Positions 29,731 to 39,662 of a DNA stretch of 64,000 nt are shown here, piece after piece (the stretch's first letter is position 1; the number at the start of each line of letters is the position of its first letter). The notes beneath the pieces are model-generated. The model saw nothing but the letters and a program-made list of their open reading frames with translations. It ran no database searches and was not told the origin of the DNA. The DNA is from Flagellimonas oceanensis (GTDB taxonomy: Bacteria > Bacteroidota > Bacteroidia > Flavobacteriales > Flavobacteriaceae): NCBI RefSeq assembly GCF_003992595.1, contig NZ_RZNA01000044.1, positions 62,001 through 126,000 on the forward strand, read 5' to 3'. The translations under genes and the position numbers were made by a program.

Positions 29731-30747
29731 TTAGAGGGAATTACGTCTGATTAGGTTGGTTGGCATAATGGATCTTACGCCATGTCCGTCCATGACATAT
29801 TTTGCGGCCATTTTGCCCATTTCCTTGAAATCCGTGGATATGGTGGTAATGCCCCCCATGATTATTTCCTTTAGAACATTGTCATCATAGGACAGGATAC
29901 CGATGTCCTTTCCCAACACGCAATGTCCTTTGGAGCAGTCCTTCAGGAATTTCCAAAGGATTGAATCGTTCTTGATAAAATAAAGGGTGTTTTTTTCGAG
30001 TGTTTCCGAGGTGTATTGCTCTTCGATAGTGCCTTCCATCCCATGGTCTTCCAGAAACCTTTCATAGGCGTTCCTTATGCCCAATGGGGAGTAATCGTTT
30101 TTGGAATCGAAGAAGAGCACCGTTCTCCCATATTGCCTTATCTCGGGCAATAGGCTTTCAAGGGCGTTGTATGTGGCATTTTCAAACTCCTGTGCAATGA
30201 ACGAATATTCCGGTCCCAGATCGAGATACCGGTCCACCAATAGCAATTTGTTGGGAGCTATGGTCTGTAATAGTGGCTTTATCGAGTCGTCCTGTATCGG
30301 GGCTACCACATACATTCCATATTTGCCCCTGATGTTGGTGATCATGGTCTCGAACATGGAGATGTTGTTGTGGTGGAAGAACACATCGACTTGAAAATTT
30401 TTTCCAAGCTCCTTTCTCAGGGTGTTGTAGAAATCCTCTTGGAAACTTTGAAAGGCGAACAACAACAGTGCCACCCTGAGTACGACCCCGGTTTCTTGGC
30501 TGATGACAAAGTAACCTTGCTTGTTCTTTGACTCCACTAGTCCCCTGTCCTTCAGCTCTTCGTAGGCTCTTACTATGGTCTTTCGGGCATATCCCACGTC
30601 ATGGACCATTTTGTTGATCGATGGCAGCTTGTCCCCGATAAGAAGGTCCCCCTCGCCGATGCCCTCTATCACGCTTTGCACCAATATCTCATGTTTGGAC
30701 AGTAAATGACTGTCCTGTAACTCCAAAATCCTATTTATCAATAACAT
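29731..30747 (-). CDS. GntR-type transcriptional regulator with periplasmic-binding-protein-like sensor domain
   Basis: The 338-residue cytoplasmic repressor or activator has an N-terminal GntR winged helix (about residues 12-85; LLIGDKLPSINKMVHDVGYA and RKTIVRAYEELKDRGLVESK). A LacI/PBP-like ligand domain follows (about 100-330; MYVVAPIQDDS, ILSYDDNVLKEIIMGGITTI). The domain pairing is the AraR-like layout, where a sugar binds the C-terminal part and changes DNA binding. The ATG at 30747 is preferred; a TTG at 30816 would add 23 unsupported residues. The gene is first in the minus-strand GH2 operon and diverges from the SusC gene at 31037, so it may control both. The effector sugar is unknown. 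Confidence 0.88.
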   Translation of the reverse strand: MLLINRILELQDSHLLSKHEILVQSVIEGIGEGDLLIGDKLPSINKMVHDVGYARKTIVRAYEELKDRGLVESKNKQGYFVISQETGVVLRVALLLFAFQSFQEDFYNTLRKELGKNFQVDVFFHHNNISMFETMITNIRGKYGMYVVAPIQDDSIKPLLQTIAPNKLLLVDRYLDLGPEYSFIAQEFENATYNALESLLPEIRQYGRTVLFFDSKNDYSPLGIRNAYERFLEDHGMEGTIEEQYTSETLEKNTLYFIKNDSILWKFLKDCSKGHCVLGKDIGILSYDDNVLKEIIMGGITTISTDFKEMGKMAAKYVMDGHGVRSIMPTNLIRRNSL

Positions 30748-30905
30748 GTTTTGATCACTATTTAATTTGGGTGTCCACTGTGTGAGATACTTTGTAAATA
30801 CCCCGTTCCCCCGCAATAGTGCCCTCGCTCTTTTTTACCATATGATAAATACGCAACGACAACTGGTCTAAATTACTGAATTGTCAAAAAAACACTTACA
30901 AATTT

Positions 30906-30935
30906 TTTGATATTCCAAATTTAACACTAATTTAG
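30906..30935 (+). promoter_or_regulatory. Candidate promoter for the SusC gene at 31037
   Basis: TTTG at 30906-30909 is followed after 18 bases by TAATTTAG (30928-30935), one mismatch from TAnnTTTG. This predicts a transcript start near 30942 and a leader of about 95 bases before the SusC ATG. Confidence 0.45.
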
Positions 30936-31009
30936 CAACAGTAGCACAGAGTATCATAGATTTTTTAAATTTTTCTGGATTTATGTGCCAATGGGCTACT
31001 TGTATAAGC

Positions 31010-31030
31010 GCATAACTAATAACTAACACT
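31010..31030 (+). promoter_or_regulatory. SusC leader motif GCATAACTAAT, copy 1
   Basis: GCATAACTAATAACTAACAC starts 27 bases before the SusC ATG at 31037. The same 11-base core, GCATAACTAAT, with a similar TTAACTA tail, starts 36 bases before the SusC ATG at 54203. It is probably a 5' leader element; its function is unknown. Confidence 0.4.
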
Positions 31031-31036
31031 CATTTT

Positions 31037-34000
31037 ATGAACAACCATTTGTCATTGAACAGGGGGTATGTGGGTAAACCTCGCATCTTCTTGGCCTTTG
31101 TCCTGTTTTTTGCAGTTGTATTATTCTCAACTGCCCAGGCACAAGGTATCACTGTAACTGGAACGGTAACGGCCACTTCGGATGGCCAACCCCTGCCAGG
31201 TGTCACGATTGTTGACATGAACGACTCAACAAAGGGTACCATAACGGATTTTGATGGGAATTACACGATTTCTGGAATCCAGGGTTCCACCTCCTTGAGA
31301 TTTAGCTCTATAGGATTTAAACCCGTAGTGGTGGCCGTGAACAACCAAACCACCTTGAACCTGGAGATGCAGGAGGATTTGGCTTCTTTGGATGAAGTTG
31401 TGGTCGTAGGGTACGGTACCCAGAAAAAAGCAACGGTAACGGGAGCGGTCGCAGCTGTTAAAGGTGAGGTACTGGAAACCTCGCCAACAATCAGTGTGTC
31501 CAATTCACTTTCTGGGCGATTGCCCGGACTGGTGGTGATCCAGACAAGCGGCGAGCCGGGAAGCGATGCCGCCAGTATAAGTATCAGGGGTACCAATACC
31601 TTGGGGAACAGCAGTCCCTTGATCGTGATCGACGGAATTCCCGATCGTGATGGGGGAATTGGACGATTGAATGGAAACGATATCGAAAATATCTCGGTGC
31701 TTAAGGATGCTTCCGCGGCCATTTATGGTGCAAGGGCGGCCAATGGAGCCATAATCGTTACGACAAAACAAGGTAGGGCAGGTAAGCCTGAAGTGACCTA
31801 TACCGCCGATTTTGGTATGTCCCAACCCACCAAGGTGCCTGATATGGCCGGTGCTGTGGAGTATGCCAACATTATGAACGAGGTCACTATTTTCAATAGT
31901 AATATCCCAGTTGGGGAATGGGGGGACGCTTGGAATGCATTTGGTAATTCGGGCAGTTATACCATTCCTTCAACTGACGAGACCGTGAACGCATCATTTT
32001 CCCCACAGGCGGTACAGGGCTATGCCCAGGCTTCCGACCCTTGGCTATACCCCAATACAGATTGGTTTGATTCAACATTCAAGGATTGGTCCATGCAAAG
32101 TAGGCACAACCTTTCCATAAGGGGAGGGGGAGAGAATGTAAAGTACTTTTCTTCCATTGGTTATTTTGATCAGGATGCTTACTATAAGAACTCATCCACT
32201 CGTTACCAACAGTACAATTTCAGGATTAATTCCGATATCAAGGTAACAGATTACATTCAGACAAAATTGGGTTTTGCCTACCGTAAGGAAGATCGGCGTT
32301 ACCCCACGGAAGGGTCAGGTGCCATTTTCCGTATGTTGATGAGGGGACGTCCGACAGACCCCGCTATTTGGCCTACGGGAGAACCGGGTCCCGATATCGA
32401 AAACGGACAGCAACCAGTGGTTATTACCACCAATGCCACTGGCTATGATAGCCAGCCTACCGATTACCTGCAGTTTACTGGCTCGGTGGATATCACACAG
32501 CCATGGGTAGAGGGCTTGAAGCTGACATTATTGGCAGGAATCGACCAAAGCCAGATAAGAAGGAAACTTTGGCAAGTACCATGGGAATTGTATTCCTTGG
32601 ATAGGGAAACCTATATCAATACGGGGGAGCCCATACTTACAGCAAACGTACGATCTAGTTTTACCGATCCACGATTGACACAGTCATCGGCCAATAACCT
32701 CAATACCAACCTGACGGCCTTGCTCAACTATGACCGTGTTTTCAATGATGTTCATTCCGTCAATGTAATGGCCGGCGTGACACGCGAGCGTTTTCAAAAT
32801 GAATTCTTTTCAGCTTTTAGTAGAAATTTCATTTCCTCTTCGATCGACCAACTTTTCTTTGGAGGTTCCGATGGTCAGGAGGTTGATGGTAGGGCTTTCA
32901 ATAGAACCCGTTTGGGCTATTATGGCCGTGTCCAGTATGATTACAAGCAAAAGTATCTGGCCGAATTCATATGGAGGTATGATGGATCCTATATTTTTCC
33001 AGGTGATGACAGGTTCGGTTTCTTCCCAGGATTCTTGGTGGGTTGGAACGTTTCCAATGAGGATTGGTTTAATGTCGAAGCGATTAATTATCTTAAGTTG
33101 AGAGGATCCTATGGACAAATGGGTAACGACCAAGTGTTCTTTGATGGATCGTTGCAGGAATACGCGTATTTGTCAACCTATTCGCCAAATCAGTTCCCCA
33201 TAAACGGGGCGGTGGCGAACACTCTGGAAGAGGCATTGCTGGCCAACCCCAACTTTACTTGGGAGCGGGCCAATAACTTCAATGCAGGTTTGGACACCTA
33301 TCTTTTTGATAATTCCTTGAGCGTTAGTTTGGAATATTTCTATAATAAGAGGGATCAAATCCTGATTCGCGAAACGGGTTCCACACCAGGTTCATCCGGT
33401 ATATCCGATAAACTTCCCCCAGTGAACGCAGGGGAAGTGGCCAACAAAGGTTTTGAATTTGCCGTGAACTACTATGGAGGTCATGAAGATGGCATCAAAT
33501 GGGACGTGGGAATCAATGGTGGCTATGCCAAGAATGAAGTGGTCTTTATGGATGAGATTCCAGGAGCCCCGGAATATCAACGCCAAGAGGGTAAACCTAT
33601 CGGAGCCTATTTTGTCTATGAATACGATGGTGTGTTCAGGGATGAGGCGGATATAGCTTCCAACACTTTGGACTATAGTGAGGTAACACCCAATCTAAGA
33701 CCGGGTGATATGAAATTCAAGGATATCGATGGAAATGGGATCATCAATGGCGATGATCAGGTAAGATTGGAGGAGAACATTGTGCCCAAATTCAACTTTG
33801 GTGCCACCTTCAACGCAGAATACAAGAACTTTAAATTGGCAGTGCTTTTTCAAGGGGCCACGGGCGCTTCACTTCCGATTCAGACAGAATCCGGTGACAT
33901 CGGTAATTATTTACAGTATTCCTATGATAACCGCTGGAGCATAAACAACCCAAGTAGTGTCCACCCACGATTGGCGACAAGAGGGGATACTTACTATACA

Positions 34001-34258
34001 GGAGGAAGTTATGGAAACAATACGTACTATCTCTTCAGTAAGGATTACATTAGGCTCAAGAACATACAATTGGCCTATAATTTCCCAGACAAGCTACTGG
34101 CTCCATTTGGACTTTCAGGCTTTAGCATATATGTAAGTGCCAATAATGTGCTTACATGGGCGAAAAATGATATTTATGACCCGGAATCCACGGTGAACAG
34201 TGGGCAGTTTTATCCACAAGCTAGGGTTATAAACACTGGATTTACAGTAAAATTTTAA
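31037..34258 (+). CDS. SusC/RagA family TonB-dependent transporter (region D)
   Basis: The 1073-residue outer-membrane transporter has a signal peptide ending FSTAQAQ (about 36). A carboxypeptidase-D-regulatory-like domain (ITVTGTVTATSDGQPLPGV, about 38-112) precedes the TonB box region DEVVVVGYGTQKKATVTGA. The plug contains SIRGTNTLGNSS and VLKDASAAIYGARAANGAI, and the barrel ends RVINTGFTVKF. No STN domain is seen. The partner SusD follows after 10 bases and no hydrolase gene sits in the same transcript. Its substrate is therefore best guessed from the divergent GntR-GH2 operon, possibly galactosides. That is inference only. Confidence 0.96.
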   Translation: MNNHLSLNRGYVGKPRIFLAFVLFFAVVLFSTAQAQGITVTGTVTATSDGQPLPGVTIVDMNDSTKGTITDFDGNYTISGIQGSTSLRFSSIGFKPVVVAVNNQTTLNLEMQEDLASLDEVVVVGYGTQKKATVTGAVAAVKGEVLETSPTISVSNSLSGRLPGLVVIQTSGEPGSDAASISIRGTNTLGNSSPLIVIDGIPDRDGGIGRLNGNDIENISVLKDASAAIYGARAANGAIIVTTKQGRAGKPEVTYTADFGMSQPTKVPDMAGAVEYANIMNEVTIFNSNIPVGEWGDAWNAFGNSGSYTIPSTDETVNASFSPQAVQGYAQASDPWLYPNTDWFDSTFKDWSMQSRHNLSIRGGGENVKYFSSIGYFDQDAYYKNSSTRYQQYNFRINSDIKVTDYIQTKLGFAYRKEDRRYPTEGSGAIFRMLMRGRPTDPAIWPTGEPGPDIENGQQPVVITTNATGYDSQPTDYLQFTGSVDITQPWVEGLKLTLLAGIDQSQIRRKLWQVPWELYSLDRETYINTGEPILTANVRSSFTDPRLTQSSANNLNTNLTALLNYDRVFNDVHSVNVMAGVTRERFQNEFFSAFSRNFISSSIDQLFFGGSDGQEVDGRAFNRTRLGYYGRVQYDYKQKYLAEFIWRYDGSYIFPGDDRFGFFPGFLVGWNVSNEDWFNVEAINYLKLRGSYGQMGNDQVFFDGSLQEYAYLSTYSPNQFPINGAVANTLEEALLANPNFTWERANNFNAGLDTYLFDNSLSVSLEYFYNKRDQILIRETGSTPGSSGISDKLPPVNAGEVANKGFEFAVNYYGGHEDGIKWDVGINGGYAKNEVVFMDEIPGAPEYQRQEGKPIGAYFVYEYDGVFRDEADIASNTLDYSEVTPNLRPGDMKFKDIDGNGIINGDDQVRLEENIVPKFNFGATFNAEYKNFKLAVLFQGATGASLPIQTESGDIGNYLQYSYDNRWSINNPSSVHPRLATRGDTYYTGGSYGNNTYYLFSKDYIRLKNIQLAYNFPDKLLAPFGLSGFSIYVSANNVLTWAKNDIYDPESTVNSGQFYPQARVINTGFTVKF

Positions 34259-34268
34259 TTTAATTGTT

Positions 34269-36146
34269 ATGAAAAATATCAAACATTATATTCTATTGAT
34301 GGCTGTAATGGCCATTGTACCCATATCCTGTTCGGAAGATTATCTGGAGACCAAACCTTTGGATAAGGTATCCTCGGATGCGACCTGGGCGGATGGAGCA
34401 CTTTCGGAGGCATTTGTCTATGGAGTATATTCCCATCTGAATTACGGGGGATTTGAGGAAGAAGGCCTTGCCTCCTTGACGGATGAGGCCATGTTCACCC
34501 ATTCGGGAAGGGGTATCAACGTGATCACAGAAGGAACACTCTCTCCAACAGGAACGGGAAATACGAACATTATCCCACAATGGGACGAGCTCTTTTCAGC
34601 TATCAGACAAGCGAACATCGCCATAGCGGAACTCCCAGAGGCAACTTTTGACAATGGGGATTTAAGGGATAGATTGTTGGGGGAATCCTACTTTCTCAGG
34701 GCCTATTATTACCACCAAGTGGTTAGGTTCTATGGAGGTGCCCCGATCATAGACCAACCTTACGGACTGGATGATGATTATTCGGTGGCACGTAGCACTT
34801 ATGAAGAATGCATCAACTTCATCATAAGTGATCTCGATCAGGCAATTACATTGTTGGAAGGTAAGGGAGAGACCCCCGGGAGGGCATCGAACCTCAGTGC
34901 AATGGGCTTGAAGTCAAGGGTATTGCTCTATGCTGCCAGTGACCTAAGAGATGGTCCTACAGTATCATCCCAATCTTCCGCGCACGGGAGTTATTCCGAT
35001 CTAGGATTGGTAGCCTACACCGCAGGTGACAGAACTTCCAGATGGAATGCCGCAAAAACGGCCTCAAAAGCATTGTTGGATGCTACAACAGGCTATAAAT
35101 TGGATTTGACAACACCTGTGAGCCCCGAAGAAGGAGAGGCGAATTATATAGCCCTCTCCATGGGTGGAGGAAGTGGGGCCGCAGATGCAGCTGCCCATTC
35201 CGATATACTTTTCGAACGGACCCACAGTGCACTGTACACGGTGGAAAACGATTGGCCACTGGGAGGGATACACCAAGGAATCAACAATGGTCCCAATGGG
35301 TACCACAACTGGGCGGGCAATACCCCGATCCAACAGTTGGTGGATGACTATGAAATGATGGATGGTTCCAAATTTGACTGGGACAACCCAGACCACGCTT
35401 CGGCACCATACACCGATCGTGACCCAAGATTCTATGCCACTATACTTTATGATGGTGCAGATTGGAAGCCTCGACCAAGTGATGTGGTTTCCATAGATCC
35501 TTACGATCAGATTCAGACCGGAACATACGATGATGGATCTGGAGGAACGATTCCAGGAGTCGACACCAGAAGTTCGTCCATCGAGAATTGGAATGGCTCA
35601 AGGTCAGGTTATTATGTAAGGAAGTTTATAGACCCAGATCCATCTTTGCCCGATAATATATCAAATGCCCAATTGGTGCCATGGCCCTTTATCCGTTATA
35701 CGGAGATCGCATTGAACTATGTGGAGGCCTGTTTGGAAACCGATGATGAGGCAGAAGCGCTCCTATGGTTGAACAGGATAAGGTATAGGGCGGGAATGCC
35801 AGCCATATCGGCAACCGGCAGTGAACTTGTGGAACTCTACCGAAACGAACGTAGAATAGAGCTTGCCTACGAGGAGCATCGTTATTTTGATGCCCGTAGA
35901 TGGTTGATAGCTCCAGAAACCCTCGGTAGGGGTATTAAGGTCATTAAGGTAACGGCCACCTTGAAAACAGGGGCCACACCACATGTGCCCTATCGATATG
36001 ATCCCGAAGTCTACGATTACACATACAATGTGGTGGACAATACAGAGAACGAAACCCGTACTTGGGAAGATAAAATGTACTTTATGCCCATTAGCAGGGA
36101 CGAAATAAACCGTAATGAACTATTGGTTCAAAACCCTGGATATTGA
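34269..36146 (+). CDS. SusD/RagB family glycan-binding lipoprotein (region D)
   Basis: The 625-residue surface lipoprotein (lipobox IVPISC, Cys21, then SEDYLETKPLD) is longer than usual SusD proteins (about 500-560). The extra length lies mainly in loops in the middle (about 330-460, rich in Asp, Gly and Ser). Family hallmarks are YFLRAYYYHQVVRFYGGAPI (about 138-157), IRYTEIALNYVEACL, and a C-terminal RRIELAYEEHRYFDARRW. It forms the lid of the SusC encoded 10 bases upstream. A strong terminator follows at 36204, so the pair is a two-gene unit. Confidence 0.95.
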   Translation: MKNIKHYILLMAVMAIVPISCSEDYLETKPLDKVSSDATWADGALSEAFVYGVYSHLNYGGFEEEGLASLTDEAMFTHSGRGINVITEGTLSPTGTGNTNIIPQWDELFSAIRQANIAIAELPEATFDNGDLRDRLLGESYFLRAYYYHQVVRFYGGAPIIDQPYGLDDDYSVARSTYEECINFIISDLDQAITLLEGKGETPGRASNLSAMGLKSRVLLYAASDLRDGPTVSSQSSAHGSYSDLGLVAYTAGDRTSRWNAAKTASKALLDATTGYKLDLTTPVSPEEGEANYIALSMGGGSGAADAAAHSDILFERTHSALYTVENDWPLGGIHQGINNGPNGYHNWAGNTPIQQLVDDYEMMDGSKFDWDNPDHASAPYTDRDPRFYATILYDGADWKPRPSDVVSIDPYDQIQTGTYDDGSGGTIPGVDTRSSSIENWNGSRSGYYVRKFIDPDPSLPDNISNAQLVPWPFIRYTEIALNYVEACLETDDEAEALLWLNRIRYRAGMPAISATGSELVELYRNERRIELAYEEHRYFDARRWLIAPETLGRGIKVIKVTATLKTGATPHVPYRYDPEVYDYTYNVVDNTENETRTWEDKMYFMPISRDEINRNELLVQNPGY

Positions 36147-36203
36147 TTATATGGTTTTTGAATTTGTTCGATCGGTTATAGTTTGTTAGTTTTAATTTTT
36201 ATC

Positions 36204-36238
36204 GAGTCCTGCCCCCGATTGGTAGGACTCTTTTTTTT
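36204..36238 (+). terminator. Rho-independent terminator after the region-D SusC/SusD pair
   Basis: GAGTCCT (36204-36210) pairs with AGGACTC (36224-36230), with additional CC/GG pairing inside the loop, and is followed by eight T. A TTTGTTAGTTTTAA stretch related to the GTTAGTTTAG motif lies just upstream. Confidence 0.88.
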
Positions 36239-36265
36239 AAGGACTTCTTTACAAAAACAAATCCA

Positions 36266-39200
36266 ATGAGGTATTGTCCACTATGTTTATTGTTGCTCAT
36301 CCTCCTTTTTGTCGGCTGTAACGAAAAGGCAGGGAAAGATGCCACGGCATCAAAGACAGAAGAAGGCCCCAAGCTCTTCCAATCCATTTCCCCGAGTACT
36401 TCAGGGGTATATTTCCAAAATACCATTGAGGAAGGCCCAAACCTGAATGTTTTGATGTACGAATACCTATATAATGGAGGTGGCGTGGCAACAGCTGACC
36501 TCAACAATGATGGATTGATGGATTTGTACTTTAGCTCCAATGTGGGGGAGAACAAATGCTACCTTAATCTGGGTGGTATGAAATTCAAGGACATAACCCA
36601 GGAGGCTAAGGTAGGGGGAAGAACAGGGCCTTGGAAAACCGGTATTACGGCCGCCGATGTCAATGGTGATGGCCGTATGGACTTGTATCTCTGTTATTCC
36701 GGTGCATTGCCCCCCGAAAAAAGAACCAACCAATTGTTCATCAACATGGGGAACAATCCCGATGGGACACCTGTCTTTGAGGAACGGGCCGAAACATACG
36801 GATTGGACAGCAGTGCATTCAGCAATCAAGGTTATTTTTTCGATTATGACCGTGATGGAGACCTTGATATGGTCCTGCTCAACCACAACCCGAAATCCTT
36901 GCCGGTACTCAACGTGGCCAATACCAAAAAGTTTCTGGAAATCGATGATCCCTTGCAGGGCATCAGGTTGTACCGTCAGGACAAAGGGCGTTTTGAGGAT
37001 ATAACCGTCAAGGCAGGTATCAGTGGTTCCGCTCTGACCTATGGTCTGGGAATCGGCATTGGGGATTTCAATAATGATGGTTGGTCGGACTTTTATGTTT
37101 CCAATGATTATGCTGTACCGGATTATCTCTATATCAATCAAAAAGATGGGACCTTTGTCAATGAACTAAGGCAACAGTTGGGGCATACCAGTCATTTTTC
37201 CATGGGCAATGATATAGCGGATATCAACAATGATGGCCTTCAGGACATTTTTACCCTGGATATGTTACCCGAGGACAACCGCAGACAGAAGTTATTGCTC
37301 TCCCCTGATAATTATGACAAATTCGACCTGAACGTTCGCAGTGGTTTCCACTACCAATATATGCGCAATATGTTGCAGGTGAACAACGGTAATGGAAGCT
37401 TTAGTGAAATTGGCCAATTGGCGGGGATATCCAATACCGATTGGAGTTGGGCGGCCCTTTGGGCCGATTACGACAATGATGGTTGGAAAGACCTCTTTGT
37501 GACCAATGGATATTTACGCGATTACACCAATTTGGACTTCATAGATTACATGGACAGTCAAATAAAATCAAAAGGACGGTTTGAGCGCAAGGATGTATTG
37601 GAGCTTATCAAGGAAATGCCTTCCTCCAAACTCAGTAATTACCTCTTTACCCATACAGGGAAGAACAGCTATACCAACAGTACCGAACAATATGGGTTGG
37701 ACGAACCTGCCAATAGCAATGGGGCCGCCTATGCCGATCTGGACAATGACGGGGATTTGGACCTGGTGATCAACAACATCAATAAGCCCGCTTCCATCTA
37801 CCGAAACGATGTACAGCGGAAGAACGCCCATTTCTTACAGGTAAAACTGGAGGGAGAGCAGGGAAATACCCAAGGGATAGGAGCCAAGGTGACGGTACAC
37901 CAAAGTGATTCGAAACAAACCTTGTTCCAAATGCCCACCAGAGGATATTTGTCCACCGTTTCCCCGGTCCTGCATTTTGGATTGGGTCAGAACCAGACCA
38001 TTGATTCCATAGTGGTACATTGGAACAGGGGGAAGAAGGAAACGATAGCTCAAGTCCCTGTGGACGAATTGATGGTTCTCAATGAAGGGAATGCCCGTAA
38101 AAGCAGTGGGGATCTTTCCAGTCCAACAACCCTTTTCAGTGAGATGGACGCTCCAGTGGATCATGTTGACGAACCATCGACCATCAATGACTTTAAGCGC
38201 CAATCATTGCTTGTCTCGCAATTTTCCCATAATGTCCCGTGCATGGTCAAGGGGGATTTCAACAACGACTCCATCGAGGATCTTTTCGCAGGAGGTGCCA
38301 AAGGGGAAAAAGGGCGCTTGTATTTACAACAGCGCAATGGTGAATTCAAGGAACGTTCCGTACCTGCCCTTTCCCAAGATGCTGCCTATCATGACAGTGC
38401 TGTTCAAGTGTTTGATGCTAACCGTGATGGTCACCTGGATATGTATGTGGCCAGTGGGGGATACCATGATTTCCAAGCCGCTGACCCCTTGTTGCAGGAC
38501 CGCTTGTACTTGGGCAATGGTAAGGGGGATTTTTTCAAAAGTGCCGATGGTCTGCCCCAAATGTACGCTAATGGCGAAACTGTTGAGGTCTCCGATATCG
38601 ATGGTGATGGGGACCTGGATGTTTTCGTGGGGGGCAGGGTAGTGCCCGGAAGATACCCGGAAACCCCAAGAAGCTATATCTTGGAAAATGACGGTGCTGG
38701 ACATTTTGTGGATGCCACACAGAGACTGGCCCCGGAACTTCAAGCAGTGGGCATGGTATCAGATGCTATTTGGGTGGACCTGAATCGTGATGAGATCGAG
38801 GATTTGGTTGTGGTCGGGGAGTGGATGCCCATCATGTTTTTCATGAATAGGTCGGGTGTGCTGAAGAACGAAACAACATCATTTTTGGAAAAGACATACA
38901 GAGGATTGTGGAATTCCATTGATATGGGCGATTTCAACGAGGATGGTAGGCCCGATTTCATCGTGGGCAACCTTGGAACGAATTCACAGCTCAAAGCCTC
39001 CATTAAGGAACCCGCAGAACTGTACTATGCCGATTTTGATCGAAATGGCTCAGTGGATCCCATCCTCAACTTTTACATCCAAGGAAAGAAATATCCGTAT
39101 GTTACCAGAAACGAACTTTTGGGGCAGTTGGCCTATCTGCGCTCTAAATTTACCACTTATGAGAGTTTTGCCGATGCCACCATGGAGGATATCTTCGAAC

Positions 39201-39598
39201 CGGAAGAGTTGGAAGAGGCCAAGATACTGACCGCTGATCATATGCGGACCTCTTTGGTATTGAGTTCCCCTGATGGCGGATACACTGTGGTCGATTTACC
39301 GGAGCAGGTCCAATACTCCTGTGTGTATATAACCGTGGTGGATGATTTTGATCAAGATGGTCATCTCGATGCCTTACTGTTGGGAAACAATCAGTTTTTT
39401 AAGCTCCGTTTGGGAAAGTTCGATGCCAATTATGGAATGCTTCTTACAGGGGATGGTCAAGGGAACTTTACCTATGTTCCACAATCCTTGTCCGGTCTGC
39501 AGATCAAAGGGGATGTCAGAAGTACCGTCCAAATGGGTAAACAGTTGTTGATGGGTATCTCAGGGAAAGAAGTCAAAGCTTATAAATTGAACCGATAG
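36266..39598 (+). CDS. FG-GAP/VCBS-repeat lipoprotein with ASPIC/UnbV domain
   Basis: The 1110-residue product is a lipoprotein (LLFVGC, Cys about 18). It has roughly fourteen calcium-binding FG-GAP motifs of DxNxDGxxD type, such as DLNNDGLMDLYF, DVNGDGRMDLYL, DYDNDGWKDLFV, DIDGDGDLDVFV and DFDQDGHLDALL. About seven precede and seven follow an ASPIC/UnbV domain (about 535-600, GIGAKVTVHQSDSKQTLFQM). The fold is a beta-propeller like integrin alpha heads. Proteins of this type often sit beside SusC/SusD pairs in Bacteroidota, but their function is not established; surface carbohydrate or protein binding is the usual guess. A terminator at 36204 separates it from the SusD gene, so it probably has its own promoter. 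Confidence 0.9.
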   Translation: MRYCPLCLLLLILLFVGCNEKAGKDATASKTEEGPKLFQSISPSTSGVYFQNTIEEGPNLNVLMYEYLYNGGGVATADLNNDGLMDLYFSSNVGENKCYLNLGGMKFKDITQEAKVGGRTGPWKTGITAADVNGDGRMDLYLCYSGALPPEKRTNQLFINMGNNPDGTPVFEERAETYGLDSSAFSNQGYFFDYDRDGDLDMVLLNHNPKSLPVLNVANTKKFLEIDDPLQGIRLYRQDKGRFEDITVKAGISGSALTYGLGIGIGDFNNDGWSDFYVSNDYAVPDYLYINQKDGTFVNELRQQLGHTSHFSMGNDIADINNDGLQDIFTLDMLPEDNRRQKLLLSPDNYDKFDLNVRSGFHYQYMRNMLQVNNGNGSFSEIGQLAGISNTDWSWAALWADYDNDGWKDLFVTNGYLRDYTNLDFIDYMDSQIKSKGRFERKDVLELIKEMPSSKLSNYLFTHTGKNSYTNSTEQYGLDEPANSNGAAYADLDNDGDLDLVINNINKPASIYRNDVQRKNAHFLQVKLEGEQGNTQGIGAKVTVHQSDSKQTLFQMPTRGYLSTVSPVLHFGLGQNQTIDSIVVHWNRGKKETIAQVPVDELMVLNEGNARKSSGDLSSPTTLFSEMDAPVDHVDEPSTINDFKRQSLLVSQFSHNVPCMVKGDFNNDSIEDLFAGGAKGEKGRLYLQQRNGEFKERSVPALSQDAAYHDSAVQVFDANRDGHLDMYVASGGYHDFQAADPLLQDRLYLGNGKGDFFKSADGLPQMYANGETVEVSDIDGDGDLDVFVGGRVVPGRYPETPRSYILENDGAGHFVDATQRLAPELQAVGMVSDAIWVDLNRDEIEDLVVVGEWMPIMFFMNRSGVLKNETTSFLEKTYRGLWNSIDMGDFNEDGRPDFIVGNLGTNSQLKASIKEPAELYYADFDRNGSVDPILNFYIQGKKYPYVTRNELLGQLAYLRSKFTTYESFADATMEDIFEPEELEEAKILTADHMRTSLVLSSPDGGYTVVDLPEQVQYSCVYITVVDDFDQDGHLDALLLGNNQFFKLRLGKFDANYGMLLTGDGQGNFTYVPQSLSGLQIKGDVRSTVQMGKQLLMGISGKEVKAYKLNR

Positions 39599-39662
39599 CC
39601 TCCCATTGGAACACTAAGCCAGCCTTTTAAGAGCGATAGGATAATAGCTTGGCTCCGACTTA

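Larger units (their letters stand above)
30748..31036. other. Divergent regulatory region between GntR operon and SusC/SusD pair
   Basis: These 289 AT-rich bases hold no gene. They contain a promoter candidate for the plus-strand SusC gene (30906-30935) and the GCATAACTAAT leader motif (31010-31020). The region must also carry the minus-strand GntR promoter, but no clear TAnnTTTG was found on that strand. No convincing inverted repeat for a GntR operator was identified by eye. Confidence 0.6.

Noticed and set aside
36467..37141. Minus-strand frame of 224 codons inside the FG-GAP gene
   Set aside because: Repeated D-x-D-x-D coding on the plus strand leaves the opposite strand open; no protein features were seen.
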